Counted from the first letter of the stretch, positions 25,260 through 33,699 are shown. The stretch is 64,000 nt of DNA from Kitasatospora sp. NBC_00374 (GCF_041434935.1 NZ_CP107964.1:8043001-8107000); one strand, 5' to 3'. Numbers and translations: made by a program. Notes: a model not told the origin generated them from the letters alone.

Positions 25260-25904
25260 ATGGTCCTCGACCTGCTCCTGATCGGCACCGCGATCACCCT
25301 GGGGCCGCTGCACAACAGTGCGTTCATCCTGCTGCTCTCCTCCGACAACGGCCTGCGCAAGGGCCTGGCCTTCCTCCTCGCCTGGCTCGCCAACCTCGTC
25401 CTGGTGATCGCCTGCGTGGTGCTGCTGACCGGTGGCACACCCCCGGACCGTCACACCGCTCCCTCGACGGCCGCCGTGGCCGTCAAGCTGACCCTCGGCG
25501 TCCTGCTCTTCCTCTTCGGCGAGCGCCGCCGCCGCAAGCCCCCCGGCCCCCACCGGCCGCCCAAGTGGATGGCCAGGATCGACCACGCCTCGCTCTGGGC
25601 GGCCGGCGGGCTCGCGTTCCTGCTCCAGCCCTGGGCGATGGTCGGCGCGGGTGCCGCCTCCGCCGTCGACGCGGACCTCTCCTCGCTGGAGAGCTGGTTC
25701 GCCCTCGTCGGCTACTGCCTGCTCGCGACGGCCGGTCTGGTGGTGATGGAGCTCTACACGGTCTGGGCCCCGGAGCCGGCCCGGGCCCGACTCGACGGCC
25801 TGCGCGCCTGGTTGGACGGTCACCAGGACCAGCTCGTCGTCACGCTCTCCCTGTTCCTCGGCCTGTGGCTGACCGGCAAGAGCATCTACCAGCTGGTCGC
25901 CTGA
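25260..25904 (+). CDS. GAP family (LysE/Sap-like) membrane protein
   Basis: A 214-residue integral membrane protein with about six helices. The start VLDLLLIGTAITLGPLHNSA and the later LTLGVLLFLFGERRRRKPPG match the GAP/Sap family, represented in mycobacteria by the sulfolipid-1-addressing protein. The basic, Pro-rich cytoplasmic loop in the middle is typical. The role may be export of lipids or other small molecules. ATG 25260 is chosen from where the first membrane helix begins; no strong ribosome site is visible. Confidence 0.78.
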   Translation: MVLDLLLIGTAITLGPLHNSAFILLLSSDNGLRKGLAFLLAWLANLVLVIACVVLLTGGTPPDRHTAPSTAAVAVKLTLGVLLFLFGERRRRKPPGPHRPPKWMARIDHASLWAAGGLAFLLQPWAMVGAGAASAVDADLSSLESWFALVGYCLLATAGLVVMELYTVWAPEPARARLDGLRAWLDGHQDQLVVTLSLFLGLWLTGKSIYQLVA

Positions 25905-25963
25905 GCGCCCGACGTACGCCCGGCGGCCCTTGCCCGCGGGCGCGGCGGCGGGGGGAATGAGCG

Positions 25964-26080
25964 GACCTGGGCATCCACCTCGGCGAGCCCGTCGTCCTGG
26001 AGCGGGCCGGGTTCCGGGAGAAGATCGTCGGCCGGCGCCGCGGCGGGTTCTGCTACGAACTCGACGGCGCCTTCGCCGAA
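25964..26080 (+). pseudogene. Remnant of an arylamine N-acetyltransferase gene
   Basis: Translating from 25964 gives about 38 residues including IHLGEPVVLERAGFREKIV and GRRRGGFCYELDGAFAE. This is the region around the catalytic Cys (RGGxCxE) of arylamine N-acetyltransferases. An in-frame TGA lies just upstream (25958-25960), and homology stops near 26080, where the sequence becomes the antisense of the phosphatase gene. No start, catalytic His or Asp, or C-terminal domain is present. It is a gene fragment left by a deletion or rearrangement. Confidence 0.7.
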
Positions 26081-26559
26081 CCATGCGTCCGTGCCGTCCA
26101 CTCCCGCTGCTCGGCGGTATCCGGGACGGCGAGCCCGCGGGCCTGTTCGAGCCGGCTCCACGCGGTATCGGGCTCGACGCCGTTGATGACGAGCAGCGCG
26201 GCGGCGAGCAGGGACGCCCGGCCTATGCCGTAACGGCAGTGGGTGACGATGTGCGCGCCCGCCCGGAGCCGGCCGGCGAGGTCGTGCAGGGCCGGGAGGA
26301 CGGTGGCGGGATCGGGCACCGAGCGGTCGGGGATCGGGATCGCGACGTACCGCAGACCGGCGGCCACGGCCGTCAGGGGCTCCGCGGTGAGCCCGAGTTC
26401 GTCGAGTTCGGGCCGGGTGAGGGCACAGACCAGGATGTCGACGCCGTGGGCGCGCAGCGCGGTCATCTCGTCCTCCAGCCAGTCCGCGCCGCGCGGCTTG
26501 GCCATCGTGCTCAGCCGCCCGGGGCCGGGCAGGTCGACGGTGAACAGGGAAGGTCGCAT
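26053..26559 (-). CDS. Dual-specificity/tyrosine phosphatase-like protein
   Basis: A 168-residue Cys-based phosphatase. The P-loop is HCRYGIGRAS with nucleophile C108 and R114; the likely general acid is D78 in PIPDRSVPD. It is soluble and cytoplasmic. The last ~10 residues (HGSAKAPSSS) are encoded by the antisense strand of the N-acetyltransferase remnant, so the natural C-terminus was probably replaced when the two sequences were joined. The catalytic core is intact. Targets could be protein or small phosphoesters. Confidence 0.82.
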   Translation of the reverse strand: MRPSLFTVDLPGPGRLSTMAKPRGADWLEDEMTALRAHGVDILVCALTRPELDELGLTAEPLTAVAAGLRYVAIPIPDRSVPDPATVLPALHDLAGRLRAGAHIVTHCRYGIGRASLLAAALLVINGVEPDTAWSRLEQARGLAVPDTAEQREWTARTHGSAKAPSSS

Positions 26560-26804
26560 CGCGCAGGCGCTTTCGTTCGGCGGGTCGGAGCACGGCAGGG
26601 GCAGCCGTGGCGTGGTGTGTGGTGCGGGATCGCGGAGCGGACACGCGGGCCGGCGGCGGGGGAGTGCCCCGTGTCACGCCGGCGGTCGGGCGCCGGGGCC
26701 GCTCGACCTGAGGTCCGAGCGGGAGGCGCGGGCCGAGCTTATGACGGGCGGGTCCGGGTGCGCCAGCGGAATCGCGCGCCAGCGGGGTCCGGGTGCGCGG
26801 CCGC

Positions 26805-28070
26805 TCAGTCCGGCTGTACCCCGGGATCCGTCAACCGGGCGGCGCGGATCGCGAGATGGTGCCGTTCGGGGAGGCTGGCGGTGGCCCGGGAGGCCGCGCG
26901 GAAGAGCGCGGCGGCGGCCCCGCGGTCGCCCGCCATCTCCGACAGGTGGGCACGGACCACGGTGACCCGGTGGTGACCCGTCAGACGGGGATCCGCACCG
27001 ACCGCGTCCAGGGCGGCCAGGCCCGCCTGCGGGCCGTGCACCATCGCGGTGGCCACGACCCGGTTGAGCGCGACCACCGGGTTCTCGGAGATGCGCTCCA
27101 GCACCCCGTACAGGGCGAGGATCTGCGGCCAGTCGGTCTCCTCCGCGGTGGCGGCCTCGTCGTGGACGGCGGCGATCGCCGCCTGCACCTGGTACGGCCC
27201 GACCGGGCCTGCGGGCAGCGCCGCGGTGATCAGCGCGATCCCCTCGGCGATCGCCCCGGCGTCCCACCGGCGGCGGTCCTGCTCGGCCAGCGGGATCAGC
27301 TCACCGCCCGGCCCGGTGCGGGCCGCGCTGCGCGCGTGGGTCAGCAGCATCAGTGCCAGCAGCCCGGTGACCTCGCTGTCCTGCGGCAGCGCCGCGTGGA
27401 CGGCCCGGGTCAGCCGGATCGCCTCCCGGGACAGCTCGACCCGCTGCAGGTCGTCGCCCACGCCGGCGACGTAGCCCTCGTTGAAGATCAGGTAGAGGAC
27501 GTGCAGCACCGCGTCGAGCCGCTCCGCCCAGCCGCCGCGGTCCGGCATCCGGAACGGCACCCCGGACGACTTGACGCGCTGCTTGGCCCGGCTGATCCGC
27601 TGCCCCATGGTCGCCTCGGGGACCATGAACGCCCGGGCGTTCTCCGCCGTGCTCAACCCGCCGACCGACCGCAGGGTCAGGGCGAGCGCCGAGGCCGGGG
27701 AGAGCGCGGGATGGCAGCACAGGAAGAGCAGGGTCAGCGTGTCGTCCCGGCCCGTCGCGTCCTCGGTGTCCGCCGCCGGCGCCGCCCGGCGGTCGGCCGG
27801 CACCTGCCGGGCCACCCGGTCCTCCCGCAGGCGGCGGGCCTGCTCGCTGCGCACCTCCTCGGTCATCCGGCGCCGGGCGACCTGGATCAGCCAACCGCGC
27901 GGATTGGCCGGCACGCCCTCCTCGGGCCACTGCACGGCGGCCGCGAGCAGGGCCTCCTGGACGGCGTCCTCGGCGGCGGCGAAGTCCCCGAACCGCCGGG
28001 TGAGCACGCCGACGACCTGCGGCGCCAGTGCGCGCAGCAGGTCCTCGACGGGCCCACCCGGGTCAGTCAG
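26805..28070 (-). CDS. ECF42-type RNA polymerase sigma factor (C-terminally extended)
   Basis: A 421-residue sigma factor. Region 2 contains FGDFAAAEDAVQEALLAA and PRGWLIQVARRRMTEE; region 4 contains LTLLFLCCHPALSPASALAL and GLSTAENARAFMVPEATMGQ. A ~220-residue C-terminal TPR-like/DUF6596 extension follows, which defines the ECF42 group. The frame upstream is closed by the TGA of the YCII gene. The only start giving the usual TDPGGPVEDLLRALAPQ beginning is CTG 28070, with GAGGAG 9 bases before it; GTG 28007 would cut into region 2. No anti-sigma gene; activity is thought to be set by the extension and the DGPF partner. Confidence 0.88.
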   Translation of the reverse strand: MTDPGGPVEDLLRALAPQVVGVLTRRFGDFAAAEDAVQEALLAAAVQWPEEGVPANPRGWLIQVARRRMTEEVRSEQARRLREDRVARQVPADRRAAPAADTEDATGRDDTLTLLFLCCHPALSPASALALTLRSVGGLSTAENARAFMVPEATMGQRISRAKQRVKSSGVPFRMPDRGGWAERLDAVLHVLYLIFNEGYVAGVGDDLQRVELSREAIRLTRAVHAALPQDSEVTGLLALMLLTHARSAARTGPGGELIPLAEQDRRRWDAGAIAEGIALITAALPAGPVGPYQVQAAIAAVHDEAATAEETDWPQILALYGVLERISENPVVALNRVVATAMVHGPQAGLAALDAVGADPRLTGHHRVTVVRAHLSEMAGDRGAAAALFRAASRATASLPERHHLAIRAARLTDPGVQPD

Positions 28071-28073
28071 CGC

Positions 28074-28475
28074 TCACAGCTCCTCGGTCGGCGCCGACAT
28101 CACCTGGCGCACCTCGACCGGCATGCCGAGCGGTGTACCGCCGGGGCCGGGCGCGGCCGAGATCGCGGCGGCGATCTCCAGCGCCCGCCCGGGCGTCTCG
28201 CAGTCGACGATCCACCAGCCGGCCAGCCACTCCTTGGTCTCCGGGAACGGGCCCTCGGTGACCACGGGCGCGCCGCCGCCGTGCGAGCGGACGATCTTCG
28301 CCGAGTCGGGCATCGCCAGGCCCTGGGCGTCGACCAGTTCCCCGGCGGCGGAGAGCTTGGCGTTGGTGTCCTGCATGAACCCGATGTGTGCCCGGATTAC
28401 CTCGGGCGTCCAGGTGTCGATCGCCGGGAAGCCCGCCGTCGCGGCGCTGAACTGCATCAGCAGCATGTACTTCAT
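28074..28475 (-). CDS. YCII/DGPF domain protein
   Basis: A 133-residue protein: KYMLLMQFSAATAG at the start, then TEGPFPETKEWLAGWWIVDC (the DGPF-type motif, EGPF here) and MPVEVRQVM near the end. This is the standard partner of ECF42 sigma factors, and its gene lies directly upstream of the sigma gene, three bases apart. GAGGAGCAGGA precedes the ATG. YCII proteins form a ferredoxin-like dimer; the enzymatic role is unknown. A TGTCGA element 73 bases upstream may be the ECF42 -35 box. Confidence 0.9.
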   Translation of the reverse strand: MKYMLLMQFSAATAGFPAIDTWTPEVIRAHIGFMQDTNAKLSAAGELVDAQGLAMPDSAKIVRSHGGGAPVVTEGPFPETKEWLAGWWIVDCETPGRALEIAAAISAAPGPGGTPLGMPVEVRQVMSAPTEEL

Positions 28476-28547
28476 GTCCTGCTCCTCGTCCTCTCGCGCC
28501 CTCGGACCGGGCGCTCTCACTGACAGGTAGAAGCACGGCGCGCGATT

Positions 28548-28553
28548 TCGACA
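28548..28553 (-). promoter_or_regulatory. Possible ECF42 -35 element
   Basis: TGTCGA on the minus strand, 73 bases upstream of the YCII ATG. As I recall, ECF42-group sigma factors recognise a TGTCGA -35 motif upstream of their DGPF genes. I cannot place a matching -10 with confidence. Confidence 0.4.
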
Positions 28554-28565
28554 CCCGCCGGGAGA

Positions 28566-28601
28566 TTTCTCGCAGAGGTTTTCTCGCCGAGGTTTTCCGG
28601 C
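28566..28601. repeat. 14-base tandem repeat in divergent intergenic region
   Basis: TTTCTCGCAGAGGT (28566-28579) is followed directly by TTTCTCGCCGAGGT (28580-28593) and a partial third copy TTTCCGGC. It lies between the divergent YCII gene and the dimethylformamidase-like gene. It may be a regulator site or simple slippage. Confidence 0.45.
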
Positions 28602-28742
28602 AGCAGCATAGGCCGCGGCGCGCCCCCACGGGCGGTGGCGCACGGGCCCGCGGCCCGCCCACCGGCGCCCGGTGGGGCAGGCGCGTGAAACCGGCGGCGC
28701 CGCCGTCGTGCCTGCCCGCCGCCCGAAGGGGCGGCCGCGACG

Positions 28743-30332
28743 ATGGGGGCCGGCGGCGGACGACGGACGAGACGGGGTTCGGCCTTGGCAGAGCGGGACA
28801 CGACGGGTGCGGCGACCCCGGGACGGCGGGCCTTCCTCGGACTGGCGGTGACCGCGCTGGCGGCAGCCGCGGGCGATGCGGCCGCGGCGCCGTCCCGCTC
28901 CACGGCGGACGACGGAGCCGGGCGCCTGGACACCAGGGCCGAGAACGCCCGGCCCGGGAACGCCGACTGGCGGATCACCGCCCCGGGGCCGGCGGACGCC
29001 GTCGAGGGGTTCGCGGACCGGGCCGCCGTGCTGCGGGGCGAGCCGTTCGGGCTGTACGTCTCCACCACCGCGGCGGCGTTCACCGTCTCCGCGTACCGGA
29101 TGGGCTGGTACGGCGGCGACCGCGCCCGGCTGGTCTGGCGCTCCGACCGGCTGCCCGGGGCCCGGCAGCCCGCCCCCGTCGTCGACCCGGACACCCGCGC
29201 CGTCCGCACCGACTGGCAGCGCACCACCGTCGTCGACACCACCGGCTGGCCCGAGGGCAGTTACCTGCTGCGCCTGGACGCCGAGGGCGACGCCGGGCAG
29301 CGCTACGTGCCGGTGACGGTGCGTTCCCGCACCGCCGCCGGGTGCACCGTCCTGGTGAACGCGGTCGCCACCTGGCAGGCGTACAACCTGTGGGGTGGTC
29401 ACAACCTGTACAACGGCCCGACGGGCGGCCGGGCGACGCGCTCGCTGGAGGTGACCTTCGACCGGCCGTACGCCTACGCCCAGGGCGCGGGGCTGTTCCT
29501 GGTCTACGAGGCGCCGCTGATCGCACTGGCCGAGCGGCTCGGCCTGTCCCTGGCCTACGCCACCGGCGTGGACCTCGCCCGCGACGCGGCTCTGCTGGAC
29601 GGCGCGCGGTGCGTGCTGTCGCCGGGCCACGACGAGTACTGGTCGGTGGAGCAGCGCCGGCGGGTGACGGCGGCCCGCGACGCGGGGACCAACCTGGCGG
29701 TGCTGGGCGCCAACTGCTGCTACCGGCGGGTGCGGCACGAGCCGTCGCCGCTGGGGCCGGACCGGGTGATGGTCTGCTACAAGGACGACTACCGGCTGGA
29801 TCCGGGCTTCGTCGCGGGCCTGACCGCGACCACGGACTTCCGGGCGGAGCCCGGCAGCGACCCGGAGAGCTCGCTGCTCGGCGTCCTCTACAGCGGCTAC
29901 CCGGTGGACGCCCCGTTCGTGGTGACCGCCCCGGGGCACTGGGTGTACGAGGGCACGGGGGTGCGGGCGGGCGACAGCTTCGCCCACCTGGTCGGCGTGG
30001 AGTACGACCGGGTGGACACGGACTGGCCCACGCCGCGCCCGATCGAGGTGCTGGCGCACTCCCCGGTGGTCTGCGGGGACAGGGCCGACTTCGCGAACAG
30101 CGCCTACTGCACGCTGCCGGGCGGCGCCGCGGTGTTCGCGAGCGGCACCATGCGCTGGGTGGAGGCCCTGGACGCGCAGGGGCCGGGCGGCGGCGGCAAC
30201 CACGGACTGGACGCCGCCGCCGGGGCGTTCACCCGCCGGGTCACGGAGAACGTCCTGCTGGCCTTCGCCGCCGGCCCGGTCGGCGGTGTCCACCCGGCCG
30301 TCGACAACGTCGAGGCCGTCTACGGCACTTGA
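28743..30332 (+). CDS. Exported protein with N,N-dimethylformamidase beta-subunit-like domain
   Basis: A 529-residue protein. The N-terminus holds twin arginines and a hydrophobic stretch (GRRAFLGLAVTALAAAAG, residues 27-44), so export, probably by Tat, is likely. The main domain shows FGLYVSTTAAAFTVSAYRMG and WYGGDRARLVWRS, then WQAYNLWGGHNLYNG and LLDGARCVLSPGHDEYWS, the pattern of the large-subunit C-terminal domain of N,N-dimethylformamidase. No small-subunit gene is adjacent. The true start is uncertain: ATG 28743 has a weak ribosome site and a downstream TTG in frame is possible. Substrate unknown. Confidence 0.8.
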   Translation: MGAGGGRRTRRGSALAERDTTGAATPGRRAFLGLAVTALAAAAGDAAAAPSRSTADDGAGRLDTRAENARPGNADWRITAPGPADAVEGFADRAAVLRGEPFGLYVSTTAAAFTVSAYRMGWYGGDRARLVWRSDRLPGARQPAPVVDPDTRAVRTDWQRTTVVDTTGWPEGSYLLRLDAEGDAGQRYVPVTVRSRTAAGCTVLVNAVATWQAYNLWGGHNLYNGPTGGRATRSLEVTFDRPYAYAQGAGLFLVYEAPLIALAERLGLSLAYATGVDLARDAALLDGARCVLSPGHDEYWSVEQRRRVTAARDAGTNLAVLGANCCYRRVRHEPSPLGPDRVMVCYKDDYRLDPGFVAGLTATTDFRAEPGSDPESSLLGVLYSGYPVDAPFVVTAPGHWVYEGTGVRAGDSFAHLVGVEYDRVDTDWPTPRPIEVLAHSPVVCGDRADFANSAYCTLPGGAAVFASGTMRWVEALDAQGPGGGGNHGLDAAAGAFTRRVTENVLLAFAAGPVGGVHPAVDNVEAVYGT

Positions 30333-30483
30333 CGTCCGTCGCAGCTCTCGGGCCGGAGTGCGGCGAGGGCACCCGGACCCGGGGCCATGACCTCGGGGGT
30401 AATCGACCTCCCGTCGGCGCTCCGGGATCGTAGGGGCAACCGGAGCACCGCAACCCGGGCCCGACCGACGAGGGGAAACCACC

Positions 30484-30852
30484 GTGTCCGCACACGACGA
30501 GGCCGTCCGGCGCTACTTCACCGCCTGGAACGCCGAGCACACCGACGACCTGGCCAAGGCGGTGGCCGAGGCCTTCACCGAGGACGCCGGGTACACCGAC
30601 CCGCTGGCCGCGGTCCAGGGGCACGAGGCCCTGGTCGCCCTGATCTCCGCCACCCACCGCCAGTTCCCCGGCTTCGAGTTCCGGCAGACCGGCACCTCGG
30701 ACGCCCACCACGACCTGGTGCGCTTCACCTGGGAACTGGTCTCCCGGACCGACGGTTCGGCGCCGGTCGCCGGCTTCGACGTGGTCACCCTCGCGCCGGA
30801 CGGGCGGGTCCGCGCCGTCAGCGGCTTCCTGGACCGCGTACCCGGCGCGTGA
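30484..30852 (+). CDS. NTF2-like (SnoaL-type) protein
   Basis: A 122-residue cone-shaped fold: EAVRRYFTAWNAEHTDDLAK at the start, EDAGYTDPLAAVQGHEAL, and VAGFDVVTLAPDGRVRAVSG at the end. The GTG start follows GAGGGGAAA by about 7 bases. Members act as isomerases or cyclases or only bind ligands. The following MmyB-type regulator is convergent, with its stop 4 bases after this gene. Confidence 0.85.
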   Translation: MSAHDEAVRRYFTAWNAEHTDDLAKAVAEAFTEDAGYTDPLAAVQGHEALVALISATHRQFPGFEFRQTGTSDAHHDLVRFTWELVSRTDGSAPVAGFDVVTLAPDGRVRAVSGFLDRVPGA

Positions 30853-30855
30853 CGC

Positions 30856-31689
30856 CTACGGTTCGGCCGGGGTGAGCGCACGCAGCGCCTCGGCCGTCCC
30901 CGGGTCGGCGGGCAGGAAGGTCTCCACCGCCAGCTCGGAGACGGTCACGTCCATCGGGCTGTTGAAGGTGGTGACGGTGGAGACGAACGACAGCACCTGC
31001 CCGTCCACCTCGATCCGCAGCGGCAGGGCGTAGGGGTACAGCTCGGCCGGGAACGAGGAGGTCCGCCCGTCGGCCGCCGGCCGGTCGGGCGCCGGGTACG
31101 CGGTCACCTCCTCGTACAGCCGCCGCAGGGCGACGCTGGAGCGCATCGCGAGCTGCCCTCGCATGCGCTCCAGCAGGTGGGCGCGCCACTCGGGCAGGTT
31201 GTGGATGCGCGGGGCAAGACCCTGCGGGTGGAGGGTGAGGCGGATCGCGTTCAGAGGGGGCCGCAGCAGGTGCTCGGCCACGCCGCCGAGCAGCATGCCG
31301 ACGCCGCGGTTGGCGCCGAGGATGTCGTAGGCGCCGTCCATGACCAGGGCGGGGTGGGGCTCGTGCGCCGCCAGCAGCTGCTCCAGCCCGGTGCGCAGCG
31401 CCCGCATCGCCGGATCCCGCAGCGGGGTCTCGGCGAACGCCGGCGCGTAACCGGCCGCGACCAGCAGGGTGTTGCGCTCCCGCACCGGGACGTCGAGGTG
31501 CTCGGCCAGCTTCAGCACCATGGCCCGGCTGGGCCTGGCCCGGCCGGTCTCGACGAAGCTGATGTGCCGGGCGGAGCTGTCCGCCCTGAGGGCCAGCTCC
31601 AGCTGGCTGATCCGCCGGCGCTCGCGCCAGCTCCTGAGCAGCGTGCCCACGCCGACGTCGGTGACCGTTCCGGTGGCGGCAGTCGTCAT
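30856..31689 (-). CDS. XRE-family regulator with MmyB-like ligand domain (second copy)
   Basis: A 277-residue regulator. The helix-turn-helix at about 14-70 contains LRSWRERRRISQLELALRAD and SFVETGRARPSRAM; the C-terminal part is an MmyB-type ligand-binding domain (ALVMDGAYDILGANRG, later LSFVSTVTTFNSPMDVTVSE). The ending FNSPxDVT is characteristic. It is soluble; ligand and target unknown. The start ATG 31689 has only a weak ribosome site. Confidence 0.88.
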   Translation of the reverse strand: MTTAATGTVTDVGVGTLLRSWRERRRISQLELALRADSSARHISFVETGRARPSRAMVLKLAEHLDVPVRERNTLLVAAGYAPAFAETPLRDPAMRALRTGLEQLLAAHEPHPALVMDGAYDILGANRGVGMLLGGVAEHLLRPPLNAIRLTLHPQGLAPRIHNLPEWRAHLLERMRGQLAMRSSVALRRLYEEVTAYPAPDRPAADGRTSSFPAELYPYALPLRIEVDGQVLSFVSTVTTFNSPMDVTVSELAVETFLPADPGTAEALRALTPAEP

Positions 31690-31793
31690 GGCCACGAACC
31701 TATCCGACCGTTCGCCCGCCCGGGCCGCGTTTCGCACCTCGCCGACGGCGGCTCCGGGCCGCGGGGGAGCGCGTCCCCCGGCGGCCCGGCCGG

Positions 31794-32048
31794 CTACAGC
31801 GCGGTGAGGGCGAACACCCACAGGTGCGGCGGCTCCGGCAGGATCGCGTAGTGCACCATCGCCCGCCCGGCGGTGACGACCCGTACCGTGTCGTCGAGGT
31901 CGTACCGGTCCGCCTGCGGCCACGACCACGGGTCGGCCTCGGCCCGGGCCACCGCCCGCCGCAACCTCGCGCGGTCCTCGTCCGCCAGGGCCCGGACGGC
32001 GCGCGCCACCTCGCCCGAGAACCGCGCCTCGTACCGCGGACCCGTCAC
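31794..32048 (-). CDS. RelE/ParE-like putative toxin
   Basis: An 84-residue protein: RYEARFSGEVARAVRALADE, DRARLRRAVARAEADPWSW, YDLDDTVRVVTAGRAMVHYA. The helix-hairpin followed by a beta-sheet matches the RelE/ParE fold, although the usual C-terminal catalytic Arg/Tyr pair is not obvious. The GTG start overlaps the stop of the upstream 32-codon ORF (GTGA), the arrangement expected of an antitoxin-toxin pair. It could equally be a non-toxic RelE-fold protein. Confidence 0.6.
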   Translation of the reverse strand: MTGPRYEARFSGEVARAVRALADEDRARLRRAVARAEADPWSWPQADRYDLDDTVRVVTAGRAMVHYAILPEPPHLWVFALTAL

Positions 32049-32143
32049 CGGGCGGCCTTCCGTACGCCGCGCGCGGCGCCCCGCGGCGGTGGTGTGCGGA
32101 CCGCTTCCTCCAGCTGCTCGGGCAGCTCCACAAGGGTGGACAT
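32045..32143 (-). CDS. Very short putative antitoxin partner
   Basis: A 32-residue ORF, MSTLVELPEQLEEAVRTPPP at its N-terminus and ending in a basic tail. It is preceded by a G-rich ribosome site and its TGA overlaps the GTG of the RelE-like gene. The amphipathic helix VELPEQLEEAV could neutralise a toxin, but no DNA-binding domain is present. A longer form from ATG 32203 (52 residues) is possible. It may be truncated. Confidence 0.4.
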   Translation of the reverse strand: MSTLVELPEQLEEAVRTPPPRGAARGVRKAAR

Positions 32144-32401
32144 GCCCCCCACGATAGCCACCTCGCGCGCGAGCCGGCCGCTCTCCCGGTATGCCCGTCC
32201 CATGACCACCCGCGCGCACCTTCCGCTCACCCGGCCCACCCGGCCCACCCGGCCCCACCGCCCCGGCGGGCCGGCGGCCCACGGACTGCTGACGCCGGGT
32301 GAGGCCGCCGTCCCGCGGCGGTACCGGTGGGCATCCGGGTGCGAGATCGGATTCCCCCGGTGCGGCGGCCGGGACGGGGGAAGACGTCAGGAATGTCAGG
32401 C

Positions 32402-33631
32402 ATGAGCGACACAGTCGAATCGGTGGCCGAGAAGCTGCGCCGGCGCCTCAAGGATCCGGTCGTCGTCCTGACGATCAGGGCGACCCTGGCGTCGACCCTC
32501 GCCTACGCAGTGGCCCTGCAGCTGAGTGCCGAACCGGCCCCGTTGACCGCGCCGCTGACGGCGCTGCTGGTCGTCCAGGTCACCCTGTACTCGACCCTGA
32601 CCACGAGCATCCGCAGGGTGAACTCGGTCGTGGTGGGCGTGGTGATCGCGATCGGCTTCAGCTCGGTGATGGGCCTGTCCTGGTGGAGTCTCGGACTGAT
32701 CATCCTGGCCTCGCTGACCGTCGGCCAGTTCGTCCGGGTCGACGAGTTCGTCAACGAGGTGGCGATCAGCGCGATGCTGGTCCTCGGTGTCACCAGGCTC
32801 GCCACCCAGGCCTGGGACCGTGTGCTGGAGACGCTGATCGGTGCCGGGGTGGGCCTGCTGTTCAACCTGGTGTTCGCCCCGCCGGTCTGGGTGGACACCG
32901 CCGGGGAGTCGATCGAGGACCTCGCCCGCCGTGCCCGCCACCTGCTGCTGCGGATCGCCGAGGAGCTGGGCGGCCCCACCCCGGTCGAGCGCGCCGCCGC
33001 CCGGCTGCACGAGGCACGCGCCCTCGACCAGGCCATCGCCGAGGTCGACGCGGCTCTGCGGCAGGCCGAGGACAGCCTGCGGCTGAACCCCAGGATCAGC
33101 GAGGGGCTGCTGTCCAGAATCGTCCTGCGGACCGGCCTGGACACCCTGGAGATCTGCGTGGTGGTCGTCCGGGTGCTGGCCCGGTCACTGACCGACCTGG
33201 CCAAACGCAGGGACGACGACGAGCCCCTCTTCCCGCCCGAGGTCGCGCTCGCGCTGGAGGAACTGCTGGCGCACATCGGCGGCGCCCTGGTCAGCTTCTC
33301 CGTCCTGGTGGCGAGTCAGGTGAGCTCCAACGCGGAGGAGGCCGAGGCCCGGCTGGCCGCCGAGATGTCCGCCGCCTGGGCCAGCCGGGAGAACGTCGCG
33401 CAGATGCTGCTGCGCGGCGTGCAGGAGCACCCGAAGGCCTGGCAGTTGCACGGCTCCCTGCTCGCCGAGGTCGACCGGATCCTCGACGAGCTCGACCTGG
33501 AGCACCGGACCCGGCGGCTGATGGAGGAGCTCGACCGGGCCTCGGTCGCCAACCGCGAGCGGTTCACCAAGCTCGGCCGGCTGCGCGGCGTGCTGCGCGG
33601 GGAGGGGCTGGGCCGGCGCCGGGAGGCCTGA
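32402..33631 (+). CDS. FUSC family (aromatic acid exporter-like) membrane protein
   Basis: A 409-residue protein. The N-terminal ~165 residues contain five or six membrane helices (LTAPLTALLVVQVTLYSTLT, VVVGVVIAIGFSSVMG, the FUSC signature region). The C-terminal ~240 residues are cytoplasmic and rich in coiled-coil-like helices with a basic end. I chose ATG 32402 because AGGA lies 9 bases upstream; ATG 32393 is adjacent to that site. Family members export aromatic acids or related compounds. No regulator is adjacent. Confidence 0.85.
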   Translation: MSDTVESVAEKLRRRLKDPVVVLTIRATLASTLAYAVALQLSAEPAPLTAPLTALLVVQVTLYSTLTTSIRRVNSVVVGVVIAIGFSSVMGLSWWSLGLIILASLTVGQFVRVDEFVNEVAISAMLVLGVTRLATQAWDRVLETLIGAGVGLLFNLVFAPPVWVDTAGESIEDLARRARHLLLRIAEELGGPTPVERAAARLHEARALDQAIAEVDAALRQAEDSLRLNPRISEGLLSRIVLRTGLDTLEICVVVVRVLARSLTDLAKRRDDDEPLFPPEVALALEELLAHIGGALVSFSVLVASQVSSNAEEAEARLAAEMSAAWASRENVAQMLLRGVQEHPKAWQLHGSLLAEVDRILDELDLEHRTRRLMEELDRASVANRERFTKLGRLRGVLRGEGLGRRREA

Positions 33632-33648
33632 ACCCCCTGTCACCCCTG

Positions 33649-33695
33649 CCGCCCGCTGCCGCCGCTCCGGTGCGTCGGAGGGCGGCAGCGGGCGG
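33649..33695. terminator. Hairpin between FUSC and alpha-galactosidase genes
   Basis: A 15-bp perfect stem (CCGCCCGCTGCCGCC and its complement) at 33649-33663 and 33681-33695, with an inner CTCCG/CGGAG stem. It sits between two convergent genes and probably terminates both. Confidence 0.65.
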
Positions 33696-33699
33696 ACCG

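Noticed and set aside
26750..26798. 14-base direct repeat GGGTCCGGGTGCGC twice, 35 bases apart
   Set aside because: Lies in the tail of the sigma-factor region with no clear promoter context; GC-rich near-repeats of this size occur by chance.
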